From contig NZ_JAEF01000016.1 in the NCBI RefSeq assembly GCF_000518765.1, positions 116,249 to 180,248 on the forward strand: a stretch of DNA of 64,000 nucleotides, given 5' to 3'. Within the stretch, counting starts at the first letter, position 1. Each line of letters begins with the position of its first letter. This document shows positions 50,948-60,361 of the stretch, piece after piece. The position numbers were made by a program, and so were the translations under genes. The stretch is from Ruminococcus flavefaciens ATCC 19208 (lineage in GTDB: Bacteria > Bacillota > Clostridia > Oscillospirales > Ruminococcaceae). The notes beneath the pieces are model-generated. The model did no database searches, was not told where the DNA came from, and saw only the letters and a program-made list of their open reading frames with translations.

Positions 50948-51904
50948 ATGTTCATCGGTTTCAGTGAGGCTGAGCTCTTTCTCAGAAACTGCGAGGACGC
51001 AGTTATTATCACTCATCGTAATCCCGACGGTGACTGTATAGGTGCAGGCTTTGGATTGAAGGATATACTTGCTCAGCTCGGTATCCGCAGCAGAGTCGTG
51101 TGCCATGACGGTTTTCCTTCGCCGCGCTATGATTTTCTTACAAGCGAGGGCGCAGGAGAGGAGTTTGAGCCTAAGACGATCATCGCGGTGGATATCGCCG
51201 ACGAGACTCTTATGGGTGACTATAAGGATATCTACGGCGGAAAGGTGCAGCTCTGCATCGACCACCACATCTCAAATAAAAACTATGCGGAGAAAACTCT
51301 GCTCCGCAGCGACGCTACTGCTGCCTGCGAGATAATCTATGATCTTGCACAGTATATGGGCGTGAAGATAACAAGGCACTGCGCTATATGCCTTTATACA
51401 GGCATAGCTACAGACTCGGGCTGCTTCAAGTACGACTGTACTACTCCCCGTGCTCATGAGATAGCAGCAGAGATGATGCGCAGCTATGATATCAATTTCG
51501 CAAGAATAAACCGTTATATGTTCGATGTGAAGTCTATGGGCAGACTGAAGCTTGAAGCTAAGGTAAACGAGCTCATGGAATACTGCCTCGGCGGAAAGCT
51601 GGCTATAGCAGCTGTCACACAGGACATGATGAAGTCCATGAACGTCTCTATGGAGGAGCTTGAGGGCTTTGCTCCGCTGACTATACAGCTGGAGGAAACA
51701 GAGGTCGGTATCCTTATGCGCGAGCGTGAGGACGGCGTTTTCAAGTGCTCGTTCCGTTCGGCAAATGACGTTAATGTTTCGGCTATATGCCAGATGATAG
51801 GCGGCGGCGGTCACGCAAAGGCAGCAGGCTGCACTATTGACGGTCCTCTTGAAGAGGCTAAGAAATACCTCATCAGTGCTGTTGAAGGAGCTCTCAGCAA
51901 ATGA
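50948..51904 (+). CDS. DHH/DHHA1 phosphoesterase, NrnA-like
   Basis: The 318-residue protein has the DHH metal motifs THRNPDGDCIGAG, VDIAD, DHHISN and the DHHA1 motif GGGGHAKAAGC. Relatives (NrnA) degrade nanoRNA oligonucleotides and pAp or cyclic dinucleotide products. It lies between rbfA and truB, the usual location of nrnA-like genes in Firmicutes, and overlaps truB by 4 bases. Confidence 0.92.
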   Translation: MFIGFSEAELFLRNCEDAVIITHRNPDGDCIGAGFGLKDILAQLGIRSRVVCHDGFPSPRYDFLTSEGAGEEFEPKTIIAVDIADETLMGDYKDIYGGKVQLCIDHHISNKNYAEKTLLRSDATAACEIIYDLAQYMGVKITRHCAICLYTGIATDSGCFKYDCTTPRAHEIAAEMMRSYDINFARINRYMFDVKSMGRLKLEAKVNELMEYCLGGKLAIAAVTQDMMKSMNVSMEELEGFAPLTIQLEETEVGILMREREDGVFKCSFRSANDVNVSAICQMIGGGGHAKAAGCTIDGPLEEAKKYLISAVEGALSK

Positions 51905-52794
51905 ACGGTATTCTCTGCGTAAACAAACCACAGGATTTTACTTCATTTGATGTTGTCGCTAAACTCCGCGGCATACTTCAGATGAAAAGGCTCGGACACG
52001 GCGGTACTCTTGACCCTATGGCTACGGGAGTATTGCCTGTATTCGTGGGTAATGCCACGAAAGCCTGCGATATCATGCCCGATAATACCAAAAGCTACCG
52101 TGCGGGCTTCCGTCTCGGTGCAGTGTCGGATACGCAGGATATCTGGGGCGAGGTCAGTGAAAAGTCGGATATGGCAGTGGAAAAAGCTGCTGTAGAAGCT
52201 GTAATACCTGAATTTACAGGTAAGATAATGCAGCTTCCGCCTATGTATTCGGCTGTTCAGGTGGGCGGAAAGCGCCTTTATGACCTTGCGAGGCAGGGGA
52301 TAGAAGTCGAGCGCGAGGCTCGCGAAATAGAAGTATCAGAGCTTGTGCTGGAGGAATACGACAGCAGTACCCGTGAGGGCGTAATGTCTATAGCCTGCGG
52401 CAAGGGTACTTATATAAGGACTATAATCAGCGATATCGGTGAAAGGCTGGGCTGCGGAGGTATAATGACCTCACTGGTAAGGACTTTCTCAGGCGGCTTT
52501 AGTCTTGATGAATGCTTTTCACTGGAAGATATACAGAATGCAAAGGACGAGGACAGGCTGGAAGAGCTTATCCTGCCTATCGAAAGAGTCTTTGAAAAGC
52601 TGCCTAAGCTCAGGCTGGGCGAGGCTCAGACAAGAATGTACAGAAACGGCGTTAAGCTTGACCTTTCAAAGCTTCGCGGCATACGCGATGATGCGGAATG
52701 CTACGGGGTATACGGCTTTGACGGCGCTTTTATCGGTACTGCCTTTGCTGACCGCGAGGGCGGTATCCTTCGTGTGGGAAAGAATTTAGGGTGA
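51901..52794 (+). CDS. truB: tRNA pseudouridine(55) synthase
   Basis: The 297-residue enzyme converts U55 of the tRNA T-loop to pseudouridine. It has GILCVNKPQDFTSFDVV, the catalytic-Asp motif GHGGTLDPMATGVLPV, YRAGFRLG, QLPPMYSAVQVGGKRLYDLA and GTYIRTIISDIGERLG. Full length. Confidence 0.96.
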   Translation: MNGILCVNKPQDFTSFDVVAKLRGILQMKRLGHGGTLDPMATGVLPVFVGNATKACDIMPDNTKSYRAGFRLGAVSDTQDIWGEVSEKSDMAVEKAAVEAVIPEFTGKIMQLPPMYSAVQVGGKRLYDLARQGIEVEREAREIEVSELVLEEYDSSTREGVMSIACGKGTYIRTIISDIGERLGCGGIMTSLVRTFSGGFSLDECFSLEDIQNAKDEDRLEELILPIERVFEKLPKLRLGEAQTRMYRNGVKLDLSKLRGIRDDAECYGVYGFDGAFIGTAFADREGGILRVGKNLG

Positions 52795-52798
52795 CGGC

Positions 52799-53683
52799 AT
52801 GGGAAGTAAAAAAACTGCTGTTGCTTTAGGGCTTTTCGACGGAGTGCATCTTGGTCACAGAGCTGTTATAAATGCGGCTCTCGCTCAGCGCAAAAACGGA
52901 CTTTCGGCTTCGGTATTTACCTTCGAGCCCGACTGCGTCCTGAGAAAATCAGGCGGCGCTTCGGGGTATATCTATACAAAGAGCGAAAAGGAGATACTCC
53001 TCCGTGAGCAGATAGGCGTGGACGATATAGTCAGTCCGTTATTTGAAAGCTTTTGCGGGCTTACGGGAGAAGAATTCGCACAGGAGATACTTTGCAGGCA
53101 AATTGGCGCAGCTCATGTGTGCTGCGGAAATGATTTCAGATTCGGCAAAAATGCTGCATGGGGTGCGCAGGAGCTTATGGAATTCGGGAAGCGATTCGGC
53201 TTTGAAGTTGAAGTGGTCGGCGCAGTTGAATACGGCGGCAGTATCGTTTCGTCAAGCCGCATAAGAGAGCTTCTGCTGAATGGCGATATTGCTTCTGCAA
53301 ACGAGCTGCTCGACTCTGCTTATTTCATAAGCGCAGAGGTAACGGACGGGAATCATATCGGCAGGACTATCGACTTCCCGACTATAAATCAGGACTTTGC
53401 CGAAGGACAGCTTGTGCTGAGATACGGCGTTTACAGTACGCTTACGAATGTGGGCGGAAAGGTGCTGCCGTCGGTGACAAATGTGGGAGTAAAGCCTACT
53501 ATCGAGGGAGTCCGCAGACCTCTTGCGGAGACTCACATCATCGGATACAGCGGCGACCTTTACGGAAAAAACGTAGATGTATGCTTTAAAAGCTTTATCC
53601 GTCCCGAAATGAAATTCGGTTCTCTCGATGAGCTGAAAGCACAGATAAAAGCCGATATACAGGCAGCTGTCAATATCTCTTGA
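52799..53683 (+). CDS. ribF: Bifunctional riboflavin kinase / FMN adenylyltransferase
   Basis: The 294-residue enzyme makes FMN and FAD. The N-terminal adenylyltransferase has ALGLFDGVHLGHRAVI and CGNDFRFGKNAAWGAQEL; the C-terminal kinase has GNHIGRTIDFPTIN and VTNVGVKPTIEG. It ends the translation operon, four bases after truB. Confidence 0.95.
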   Translation: MGSKKTAVALGLFDGVHLGHRAVINAALAQRKNGLSASVFTFEPDCVLRKSGGASGYIYTKSEKEILLREQIGVDDIVSPLFESFCGLTGEEFAQEILCRQIGAAHVCCGNDFRFGKNAAWGAQELMEFGKRFGFEVEVVGAVEYGGSIVSSSRIRELLLNGDIASANELLDSAYFISAEVTDGNHIGRTIDFPTINQDFAEGQLVLRYGVYSTLTNVGGKVLPSVTNVGVKPTIEGVRRPLAETHIIGYSGDLYGKNVDVCFKSFIRPEMKFGSLDELKAQIKADIQAAVNIS

Positions 53684-53802
53684 AAAATTCGCACTGCTTT
53701 CATTTTGTTATCACAAACAAGTATTACCATAGATATTGCTGAAAATGCGGCTCGTCATGCCGCAAAACCTCTGAATTATTATAATAAGGAGTGTAAAACC
53801 CA

Positions 53803-54924
53803 ATGATAGAGGTCAGAAACCTTACTAAAAAATACGGCTCAAAAACAGCCGTAAACAATATCAGCTTCAAGGTCGAAAAGGGTGAGATACTCGGCTTCCT
53901 CGGACCAAACGGTGCAGGAAAGTCAACGACCATGAATATGCTGACAGGATATATATCGTCAACTTCGGGAGAGGTGCTTATAGACGGTACGGATATTCTT
54001 GAAGAGCCTAAAAAGGCTAAGTCAAAGATAGGCTATCTCCCTGAGATACCGCCTCTTTATGTTGATATGACCGTTGATGCTTATCTCAATTTCATGTATG
54101 ACCTGAAAAAGTGCAAGCTTCCGAGAAAAGCTCACCTCAAGGATATATGCACACGCTGTATGTTACAGGACGTAAGACACAGGATAATCAAGAATCTTTC
54201 AAAAGGTTACCGTCAGAGAGTAGGTCTTGCTCAGGCACTTATCAACAATCCCCCTGTGCTTATCCTCGACGAGCCTACAGTTGGTCTTGACCCAAGCCAG
54301 ATCATAGAGATAAGAACTCTTATCAAAAAGCTGGGAAAGAGACATACAGTTATTCTTTCGTCCCATATCCTTCCCGAGATACAGGCTGTATGCGACAGAA
54401 TAATCATCATAAACAGGGGTGAGGTAGCTGCCGACGGTACTGCCGACGAGATAGCGCGTGATATCACCAATGAGCATAAAATGGTGCTCCGTATAGAGGG
54501 ACTTACTCATACTGCCGATGATAAGCGTGAGATAGCCGACGCTCTCAGGGCTGTAAGCGGTGTTAAGTATGTCCGCGCTGACATGGAGCGTGAAAAGGGT
54601 ATCTACGATTACGACGTTGAGACAGACGGCAAGACAGATGTCCGCCGTGATATAAACAAGCTTTGTGCTGAAAAAGGCTGGAATATCCTTATGCTCCAGC
54701 TCTCAGACCTCACTCTTGAGGACATATTCCTTAAGATCACTATGGACGATGGTCTTAACAAGCAGAATGACGGAAAAGATGACAGTTCCAAACCGAAGAT
54801 AGCTATAAAGCGCACTCAGAACGGCAAGCTCAAGGCTGTTCAGGAAGATGCAGAAGAAAAGGCTGATGAAAATGCTGAGGAAGGCTCGGCAGACAGCAGC
54901 GAAAATAACGGAGGTGAGGAATAA
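53803..54924 (+). CDS. ABC transporter ATP-binding protein (GldA-like)
   Basis: The 373-residue ATPase has Walker A GPNGAGKST (about residue 35), the signature LSKGYRQRVGLAQALI, Walker B VLILDEPTVGLDP and HTVILSSHILPEIQ. After residue ~310 a charged Lys/Asp/Glu extension follows. It starts a four-gene operon with a multi-pass permease, a GldG-like protein and a DUF4340 protein. The set resembles the gliding-associated ABC genes GldA-GldF-GldG, but no gliding is implied; the substrate is unknown. Its stop overlaps the permease start. Confidence 0.9.
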   Translation: MIEVRNLTKKYGSKTAVNNISFKVEKGEILGFLGPNGAGKSTTMNMLTGYISSTSGEVLIDGTDILEEPKKAKSKIGYLPEIPPLYVDMTVDAYLNFMYDLKKCKLPRKAHLKDICTRCMLQDVRHRIIKNLSKGYRQRVGLAQALINNPPVLILDEPTVGLDPSQIIEIRTLIKKLGKRHTVILSSHILPEIQAVCDRIIIINRGEVAADGTADEIARDITNEHKMVLRIEGLTHTADDKREIADALRAVSGVKYVRADMEREKGIYDYDVETDGKTDVRRDINKLCAEKGWNILMLQLSDLTLEDIFLKITMDDGLNKQNDGKDDSSKPKIAIKRTQNGKLKAVQEDAEEKADENAEEGSADSSENNGGEE

Positions 54925-55643
54925 TGTCTGCTATTTACAGGCGCGAAATGGGCGCATTCTTTACGTCAGGCATAGCTTATGTATTTCTTACTGTGTTCTG
55001 GCTGGTTTCAGGTATATTCTTCTTTACGGGAACTATAATGTCAAATACAACAAACGTAGCAAATATGTTCAGCTCTATGTTCTTTGTTGTGCTTTGTCTT
55101 ATTCCTGTACTCACAATGAAATTGCTCAGTGAGGAAAAGAAGAACAAAACAGATCAGGGACTTCTTACAGCTCCTATAAGTCTGTGGGATATAGTTCTCG
55201 GAAAATACTTTGCAGCTCTTACGCTGTACATTATAGCCGAGTCTATCGTATTCGTATACGCTTTTATTCTCAATTATCTCGGCGAGATCGCATGGACTCC
55301 GCTCCTCGGCAACTATTTTGCAATGCTGTTCCTCGGTGCAGCTTTCATAGCTGTGGGATTATTCGTATCCTCACTTACCGAGAACCAGATGGCATCAGCT
55401 GTTGTAAGCCTTGTCCTGCTCTTCGTTCTGTACCTTTCGGAGATGCTCGTATCAGGTTTCGCAAACGGAAACTGGTTCAAGAAGGGCATTTATAAGATAG
55501 TTACCTCTGTAGCCTTCTATTCAAGATACATTGAATTTACAAGGGGAGTATTCAGTCTCACCAGTGTATTATTCTTTATCAGTGTAGCGTTTCTCTTCAA
55601 TTTCTTCACCGTTAAGGTGCTTGAGAAGAGACGCTGGAGCTGA
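54924..55643 (+). CDS. ABC transporter permease (GldF/ABC-2 type)
   Basis: The 239-residue membrane protein has six hydrophobic segments, the first around GIAYVFLTVFWLVSGIFFF, with LLTAPISLWDIVLGKYFA in the first cytoplasmic region, typical of ABC-2 permeases. It overlaps the ATPase stop codon by one base and precedes the GldG-like gene by 29 bases. Confidence 0.88.
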   Translation: MSAIYRREMGAFFTSGIAYVFLTVFWLVSGIFFFTGTIMSNTTNVANMFSSMFFVVLCLIPVLTMKLLSEEKKNKTDQGLLTAPISLWDIVLGKYFAALTLYIIAESIVFVYAFILNYLGEIAWTPLLGNYFAMLFLGAAFIAVGLFVSSLTENQMASAVVSLVLLFVLYLSEMLVSGFANGNWFKKGIYKIVTSVAFYSRYIEFTRGVFSLTSVLFFISVAFLFNFFTVKVLEKRRWS

Positions 55644-55672
55644 TCTACATGAAAGGAAGGTTTTGATTACAG

Positions 55673-57265
55673 ATGAGTATTAAAGATACTGATGAGTCGA
55701 AGGTAACAGGAACAGAAGTGTCCGAAGAAGCAGCTCCTGCAAAGAAAAACTTCAAGAAGCTGAAATACGGCACTATGTTCTATACTACCATTGCGCTCGT
55801 TGCTGCGATAGTCGTTGTGTTCAACATCATGGCAGGCATTATGGCTAAGCGCAAGCCTATGAAGCTGGATATAACTCCCGACAGCAGATATGAGCTTACG
55901 GAGCAGTCTATAGACGCCTTAAAGCGTCTTACAAAGGACGTTGATATTGTCGTTACTTCCGAGAGAGACTATTTTGAGACACTCGGAAACAGCATTGAAA
56001 GACAGTATGCCGGACAGGGTATCATGATCGAGATACCGTTTGAGATCATTCCCGAGCTCCTCGACAAGTATTCTGTATATGCCGAGCAGGGCGAAGGCAG
56101 CATCAATGTAAAGTACGTTGATATGGACAAGGATCCTGATATCATAAACAAGTATAAGGAACACTATAACGGCGATATAGCTCATAATAACATCATTATC
56201 GCTTCCGGGGAAAGAGTAGAGGTACTCACAGAGAATGACGTTATGGGCATGATCGCTCCCGACAACTCAACCATGAGCTTTAATTTCGTTGGTGAGAGCA
56301 CTATTACTTCTGCTATTACCAATGTTACAGATGCTCACCCTGTAAAGGTGGCTTTTGTTCAGACTATGAACGGTGCAGCAGTCTATAATGCTGATACCTA
56401 TTCTTATGTTGTTGAATCATTTGAGAATACTCTTCTCGCAAAGAACGGCTATGACTGTACAGATATCGACATCGCTACAGACGAGCTTGATCCTGCTCTG
56501 TACGATATGGTAGTAGTTTATGCTCCTTCCGTTGACTTTACAGAGCCTATTATCAACAAGCTTGATGATTTCCTTAAAAACGGCGGAAAATACGACAGGA
56601 GCATGGTATATGTACCTGACTATTCATCGTCAAATCTCACTAATATAGACGCATTTCTTGCTGACTGGAGCATAAAGGTAGAAGATAATCTTATCATAGA
56701 CGAGAAAAATGCTGAAATGAGTGCGGCATCTATCATGCTGAATGTAAATGATCCTGACTCAGTTGGCAAGCTCCCTAATGAGAAGCTCCCTGTTATTGCT
56801 CCTCTTTCAAGAGAGCTTACAGTTATCTCAAAGAAGAACGAGGACGTTGTAAAGGAGATCCTTAAATCCTGCGACGAGTCATATACAGTTGATCTGAAGG
56901 ATATGCAGACACAGACAGGTGAAGCAGGTCCGAGAACAGTTGTAATGCTCTCACAGAAGCAGCGTACCGAGCAGATACAGACTGTTACAAGCAGCCTCCT
57001 TGTTATTGGCAGCTCTGCAATGACTAACAACACTTACCTTACACAGACTTCGGCATACAATAACGGCAGTGTTCTCCTTAACATACTGAATAATATGTCA
57101 GGCAAGGAGAGCGGCGTTATAGTTCCCGACAAGGTATTGCAGCAGTCGTTTATCACAACTACCGCAAAGCAGGCAAAGGTGATACAGATCATCGTAATAT
57201 GGATAATTCCGATCATCGTTGCTGCTATAGGCGTAATTGTTCTTTTAAGGAGAAGAAATAAATGA
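55673..57265 (+). CDS. GldG-family ABC-associated membrane protein
   Basis: The 530-residue protein has a first membrane segment at about 37-57 (TTIALVAAIVVVFNIMAGI), a large extracytoplasmic domain with a GldG/IFT52-like Rossmann fold (YDMVVVYAPSVDFTEPIINKLDDF), and a C-terminal membrane anchor (IVIWIIPIIVAAIGVIVLL). It overlaps the DUF4340 gene by four bases. It likely partners with the permease as the periplasmic-side component. Confidence 0.85.
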   Translation: MSIKDTDESKVTGTEVSEEAAPAKKNFKKLKYGTMFYTTIALVAAIVVVFNIMAGIMAKRKPMKLDITPDSRYELTEQSIDALKRLTKDVDIVVTSERDYFETLGNSIERQYAGQGIMIEIPFEIIPELLDKYSVYAEQGEGSINVKYVDMDKDPDIINKYKEHYNGDIAHNNIIIASGERVEVLTENDVMGMIAPDNSTMSFNFVGESTITSAITNVTDAHPVKVAFVQTMNGAAVYNADTYSYVVESFENTLLAKNGYDCTDIDIATDELDPALYDMVVVYAPSVDFTEPIINKLDDFLKNGGKYDRSMVYVPDYSSSNLTNIDAFLADWSIKVEDNLIIDEKNAEMSAASIMLNVNDPDSVGKLPNEKLPVIAPLSRELTVISKKNEDVVKEILKSCDESYTVDLKDMQTQTGEAGPRTVVMLSQKQRTEQIQTVTSSLLVIGSSAMTNNTYLTQTSAYNNGSVLLNILNNMSGKESGVIVPDKVLQQSFITTTAKQAKVIQIIVIWIIPIIVAAIGVIVLLRRRNK

Positions 57266-58788
57266 AAAAACAGGCAAAGGGTATCATCGCGCTCAGTGCA
57301 GTCCTTGTGGCTATGCTGGGAGGCGGATATGCCTATATGAAGCTTACTCCCGAGGACGGAAACGGCAGCGGAGACAACAATTCAACAACTATGGAGCTTC
57401 TCGCTACTCAGGCTGTGGGACAGGGAACTGTCCTCGTCAGCGATGATGGCGATGCTGCGACTGTAAAAAGTGCTGTTGTAAAAAACAGCAAAGGCACTAT
57501 TAACGTAATTATGCAGGAAGCACCGAAAGAGGAAGGAGAAGATCCTGTTTATACTCTTGAGGGCTATGAGGATATGAATGTTGACAATTCCATGGTCAGC
57601 ACTCTTATCAATAATGGAAACGGCATAGAGGCACAGTCTCTTATTGCAGAGGGCTGTGATGACCTCGGAAAATACGGCCTCGAAAACCCTGCCGCCGAGG
57701 TGGAGTTCACATATGAATCAGGAAAAAAAGTAAAGTTCTATGTGGGCGATGAAACACCTTCAGGCAGTACATCATATTTTATGGTGGACGGTCAAAATGA
57801 TGTATATGTCGTTAATTCCTCCACTGTCCACAACTACGGATTAGGTGTGAACGACTTCATCTCAAAGGTCATTCTCGCAAAGCCTGCCGATGACGCGTAT
57901 CCTATTATTAACAGTCTCAGGATAAACAGAGGTGATATGGATAAGGATATCCTTATCGAATATGATAAGAAGAGCGAGGGTGAGAATTCAGGTGGTACTT
58001 CTGCTTCACATAAGCTGGTATCTCCTGTAGAGAGCTATCTTGCCGTAGAAAAGTCCACAGATATCACAACAGGTATGTTCGGGCTTACAGCTGCCGATAT
58101 CCATACCCTCGGCTGCAAGGACGAGGATATAGCAGAGGCAGGTCTTGATGAGCCTTTCTGCACAGTTACTATGGAATGCGATGACGGAAACACATATAAG
58201 CTCCTTCTCAGCGAGCCATTTGATGATGAGGAGTCAGGTGCGAAGTGCAGCTATGCTATGCTCGAGGGCGGAAAAATAATCTATACTGTTTCGGCTGAAA
58301 GTGCTAAATGGCTGACTGTACAGCCTATTGATATAGTTACACGTCTCCTTATCACAAACTATGTATGGAATATCACCGAGCTCTCTGCAAGCGGCGGAGG
58401 AGAAAAGGCTGATTTTGTTATTGAGCCAAAGGATAAGGATAATGTCCCTGACAGTCCTAAATCTGAGGATTTCATTGTTACCAACAACGGCAAGGAGTTC
58501 GATTCTGAAAGATACAGACTCTTCTACTCGTTCCTTGCAGGTACAAATGCAGAGGAATTTGCAATTGATGTGCCTGTACCTGACGGTGAGCCGATGGCAA
58601 CAATAAAGTATACGGATAAGTATAATAATACAACTACAACTTATGATTTCTATGATGAATCATTAATGCGTGCCCTTATCGTTATAAACGGCGATAGCAG
58701 GTATTACTGCACAAAGTCCTATGTGAAGACCCTCATTGAAAATATCAAGCGCATAGGCACAGGAGAGGATTACATTAAAAACTGGTAA
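57262..58788 (+). CDS. DUF4340-containing protein
   Basis: The 508-residue protein has an N-terminal membrane anchor (GIIALSAVLVAMLGGGYAYM) and a large outside domain with two related halves of the DUF4340 kind, for example LGKYGLENPAAEVEFTYESG and AEAGLDEPFCTVTMECDDG (45 and 43% Asp/Glu/Gly-rich segments not quantified). DUF4340 genes commonly follow GldG-like ABC genes. The role is unknown; it may bind the transported substrate or the wall. Confidence 0.82.
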   Translation: MKKQAKGIIALSAVLVAMLGGGYAYMKLTPEDGNGSGDNNSTTMELLATQAVGQGTVLVSDDGDAATVKSAVVKNSKGTINVIMQEAPKEEGEDPVYTLEGYEDMNVDNSMVSTLINNGNGIEAQSLIAEGCDDLGKYGLENPAAEVEFTYESGKKVKFYVGDETPSGSTSYFMVDGQNDVYVVNSSTVHNYGLGVNDFISKVILAKPADDAYPIINSLRINRGDMDKDILIEYDKKSEGENSGGTSASHKLVSPVESYLAVEKSTDITTGMFGLTAADIHTLGCKDEDIAEAGLDEPFCTVTMECDDGNTYKLLLSEPFDDEESGAKCSYAMLEGGKIIYTVSAESAKWLTVQPIDIVTRLLITNYVWNITELSASGGGEKADFVIEPKDKDNVPDSPKSEDFIVTNNGKEFDSERYRLFYSFLAGTNAEEFAIDVPVPDGEPMATIKYTDKYNNTTTTYDFYDESLMRALIVINGDSRYYCTKSYVKTLIENIKRIGTGEDYIKNW

Positions 58789-58807
58789 AATTCCAAGGAG
58801 GTATATA

Positions 58808-59089
58808 ATGAACGCAAAATTCAACACATATAAGGGCTACCCTCTGGTAAGAAACGGAAATGATATATACTACGGATTTATGTCGGACCCTTACGTTATT
58901 TTCATTCAGATACTTGATACCAAAGAAGAAAACGGCGAAAAGGTGACATCAAAGGTAAGAGTCGTTCAGATGGATACCAACGAGCCCAACCCCCTGAAGG
59001 CGTTTGTTAAGAATACAGAGAGAGAATGCGGCCTTTACGAAGCACTGGATATTGCAAGTGTGTGGCTTGAAAAGGCTCTGAAAAACTAA
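58808..59089 (+). CDS. Small conserved-looking cytosolic protein
   Basis: The 93-residue protein starts NAKFNTYKGYPLVRNGNDIY after AAGGAGG. It is beta-rich with a C-terminal helix (YEALDIASVWLEKALKN), has no signal or membrane segment, and is followed by a terminator. Proteins of this look occur in Clostridia without known function. It is 19 bases after the DUF4340 gene and probably in its operon. Confidence 0.7.
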   Translation: MNAKFNTYKGYPLVRNGNDIYYGFMSDPYVIFIQILDTKEENGEKVTSKVRVVQMDTNEPNPLKAFVKNTERECGLYEALDIASVWLEKALKN

Positions 59090-59121
59090 GCTCGCGCCGA
59101 AAGCGCGTTTATAATAACTTT

Positions 59122-59162
59122 AAGCCATAGCGTCTCACGGTCAGAGATGCTGTGGCTTTTCT
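59122..59162 (+). terminator. Terminator closing the Gld-like operon
   Basis: AAGCCATAGCGTCTC pairs with GAGATGCTGTGGCTT (a few wobbles) and is followed by TT. Confidence 0.85.
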
Positions 59163-59281
59163 GTTAGCTGATAGTTATTAGTGGTCAGTAATTAGTGAGC
59201 GATATCATTGTATAGTTTTTTGCTGAAAATAGGCTTTTTCGGACTTTTTTAAAAAAATCCGAAATTTTTTTCAAAAAACGC

Positions 59282-59310
59282 TTGACAAATGGAAAATACT
59301 GTGGTATAAT
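59282..59310 (+). promoter_or_regulatory. Strong promoter of the tRNA cluster
   Basis: TTGACA, 17 bases, TATAAT with TGTGG immediately before (extended -10). An A/T-rich tract with TCCGAAATTTTTTTC lies upstream, as in an UP element. It reads into tRNA-Val. Confidence 0.88.
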
Positions 59311-59366
59311 TATTTTCGTCGTCAGGGATAAGACGCCTGAAACGACAGAATAAAGCAATGCGATGT

Positions 59367-59442
59367 GGGGGTTTAGCTCAGCTGGGAGAGCATCTGCCTT
59401 ACAAGCAGAGGGTCACAGGTTCGAGCCCTGTAGTCCCCACCA
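59367..59442 (+). tRNA. tRNA-Val (TAC anticodon)
   Basis: The acceptor arm GGGGGTT/AGTCCCC, D-stem GCTC/GAGC, anticodon loop CTTACAA and T-loop TTCGAGC are all present, and the 3' CCA is encoded. It is the first of four tRNA genes. Confidence 0.95.
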
Positions 59443-59445
59443 CAT

Positions 59446-59522
59446 GGCCTCGTAGTTCAGTTGGTTAGAACGCCTGCCTGTCACGCAGGAGGTCGACAGT
59501 TCGAGTCTGTTCGGGGTCGCCA
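59446..59522 (+). tRNA. tRNA-Asp (GTC anticodon)
   Basis: Acceptor GGCCTCG/CGGGGTC, anticodon loop CTGTCAC between CCTGC and GCAGG, discriminator G and encoded CCA. It is three bases from tRNA-Val. Confidence 0.95.
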
Positions 59523-59526
59523 ACAC

Positions 59527-59602
59527 GCTTCTGTAGCTCAGTCGGTAGAGCAGGGGACTGAAAATCCCCGTGTCGTTGGTTCGATTCCGACCGGAAGCAC
59601 CA
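59527..59602 (+). tRNA. tRNA-Phe (GAA anticodon)
   Basis: Acceptor GCTTCTG/CGGAAGC, anticodon loop CTGAAAA between GGGGA and TCCCC, T-loop TTCGATT, encoded CCA. A perfect TATAGAACGC/GCGTTCTATA hairpin lies between it and tRNA-Gly (59603-59626). Confidence 0.95.
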
Positions 59603-59632
59603 TATAGAACGCTGATGCGTTCTATATACAAT

Positions 59633-59708
59633 GCGGATTTAGCTCATCTGGTAGAGCGCCACCTTGCCAAGGTGGAGGTAGCGAGTTCGAGCCTCGTAAT
59701 CCGCTCCA
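59633..59708 (+). tRNA. tRNA-Gly (GCC anticodon)
   Basis: Acceptor GCGGATT/AATCCGC, anticodon loop TTGCCAA between CCACC and GGTGG, discriminator T and encoded CCA. It is the last of the cluster. Confidence 0.95.
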
Positions 59709-59739
59709 TAGTACTGGGGTAATAACCTTGGTATTACGT

Positions 59740-59770
59740 AAATCCCGAAGCAATAGTTTCGGGATTTTTT
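59740..59770 (+). terminator. Terminator of the tRNA cluster
   Basis: AAATCCCGAA and TTCGGGATTT form the stem, followed by TTTT. Confidence 0.9.
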
Positions 59771-59814
59771 AATTAATATGGGGTAATAGGGATAACACTA
59801 AAAGGGGTATAAAT

Positions 59815-60339
59815 ATGAAAAAATTTAAAGTAACGGCTCTCGTTCTGGCACTGCTCAGCGGTATTGCCTGCTTTATTGTGGGATTTGCTGATAGTAATAG
59901 TAAAGACCTTATTCTTCTTTTCGGCTTCAGAGAGGCTTTTGTGGAATGGGTCTTGTTCCTGCTGGTGCTGTTCTTCCTTGGAGTAGCTTCATTTGCGCTT
60001 TTTATTGAAAAAATAAAGAATGGCGAAAAGCATAAAGGACTCTGGCTGTTCGGAACATTTGTCTTGGTCGGTTCAGCTGTGCTCATGTTCTGCATGTCGA
60101 AAAACGATGAATTTTATGTAGGTTCAAGAGAGGTCAAAAGTCCCGGAGGCAGACACTCCGTGATCTATATTACAAAGGATACAAGATCCGGCAAGACTTA
60201 TAATTATTACCGCAGAGTCGGAACATTTACCTATGAGTATCTGTTTGCCAGCGATGAACCTGCTGAAATAGAATGGGGAGATCAGTTTTTTAATGTTGAC
60301 GGAAAGCAATATCCGTGTTCTCCTTATGATGACAAATAA
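59815..60339 (+). CDS. Membrane protein, first of three tandem paralogues
   Basis: The 174-residue protein has three hydrophobic segments (about 4-23, 43-63, 75-93) and a C-terminal outside domain of ~75 residues with KSPGGRHSVIYIT and EIEWGDQFFNVDGKQYPC. The same pattern recurs in the next two genes. Translation starts at ATG 59815 after AAAAGGGG. No family is recognised. Confidence 0.72.
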   Translation: MKKFKVTALVLALLSGIACFIVGFADSNSKDLILLFGFREAFVEWVLFLLVLFFLGVASFALFIEKIKNGEKHKGLWLFGTFVLVGSAVLMFCMSKNDEFYVGSREVKSPGGRHSVIYITKDTRSGKTYNYYRRVGTFTYEYLFASDEPAEIEWGDQFFNVDGKQYPCSPYDDK

Positions 60340-60361
60340 TATATAATTGTTGAGGCAGAAT

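Noticed and set aside
59413..59631. 72-codon minus-strand ORF across the tRNA cluster
   Set aside because: The sequence is fully explained by the tRNA-Asp and tRNA-Phe genes and part of tRNA-Val; such ORFs are common annotation artefacts.
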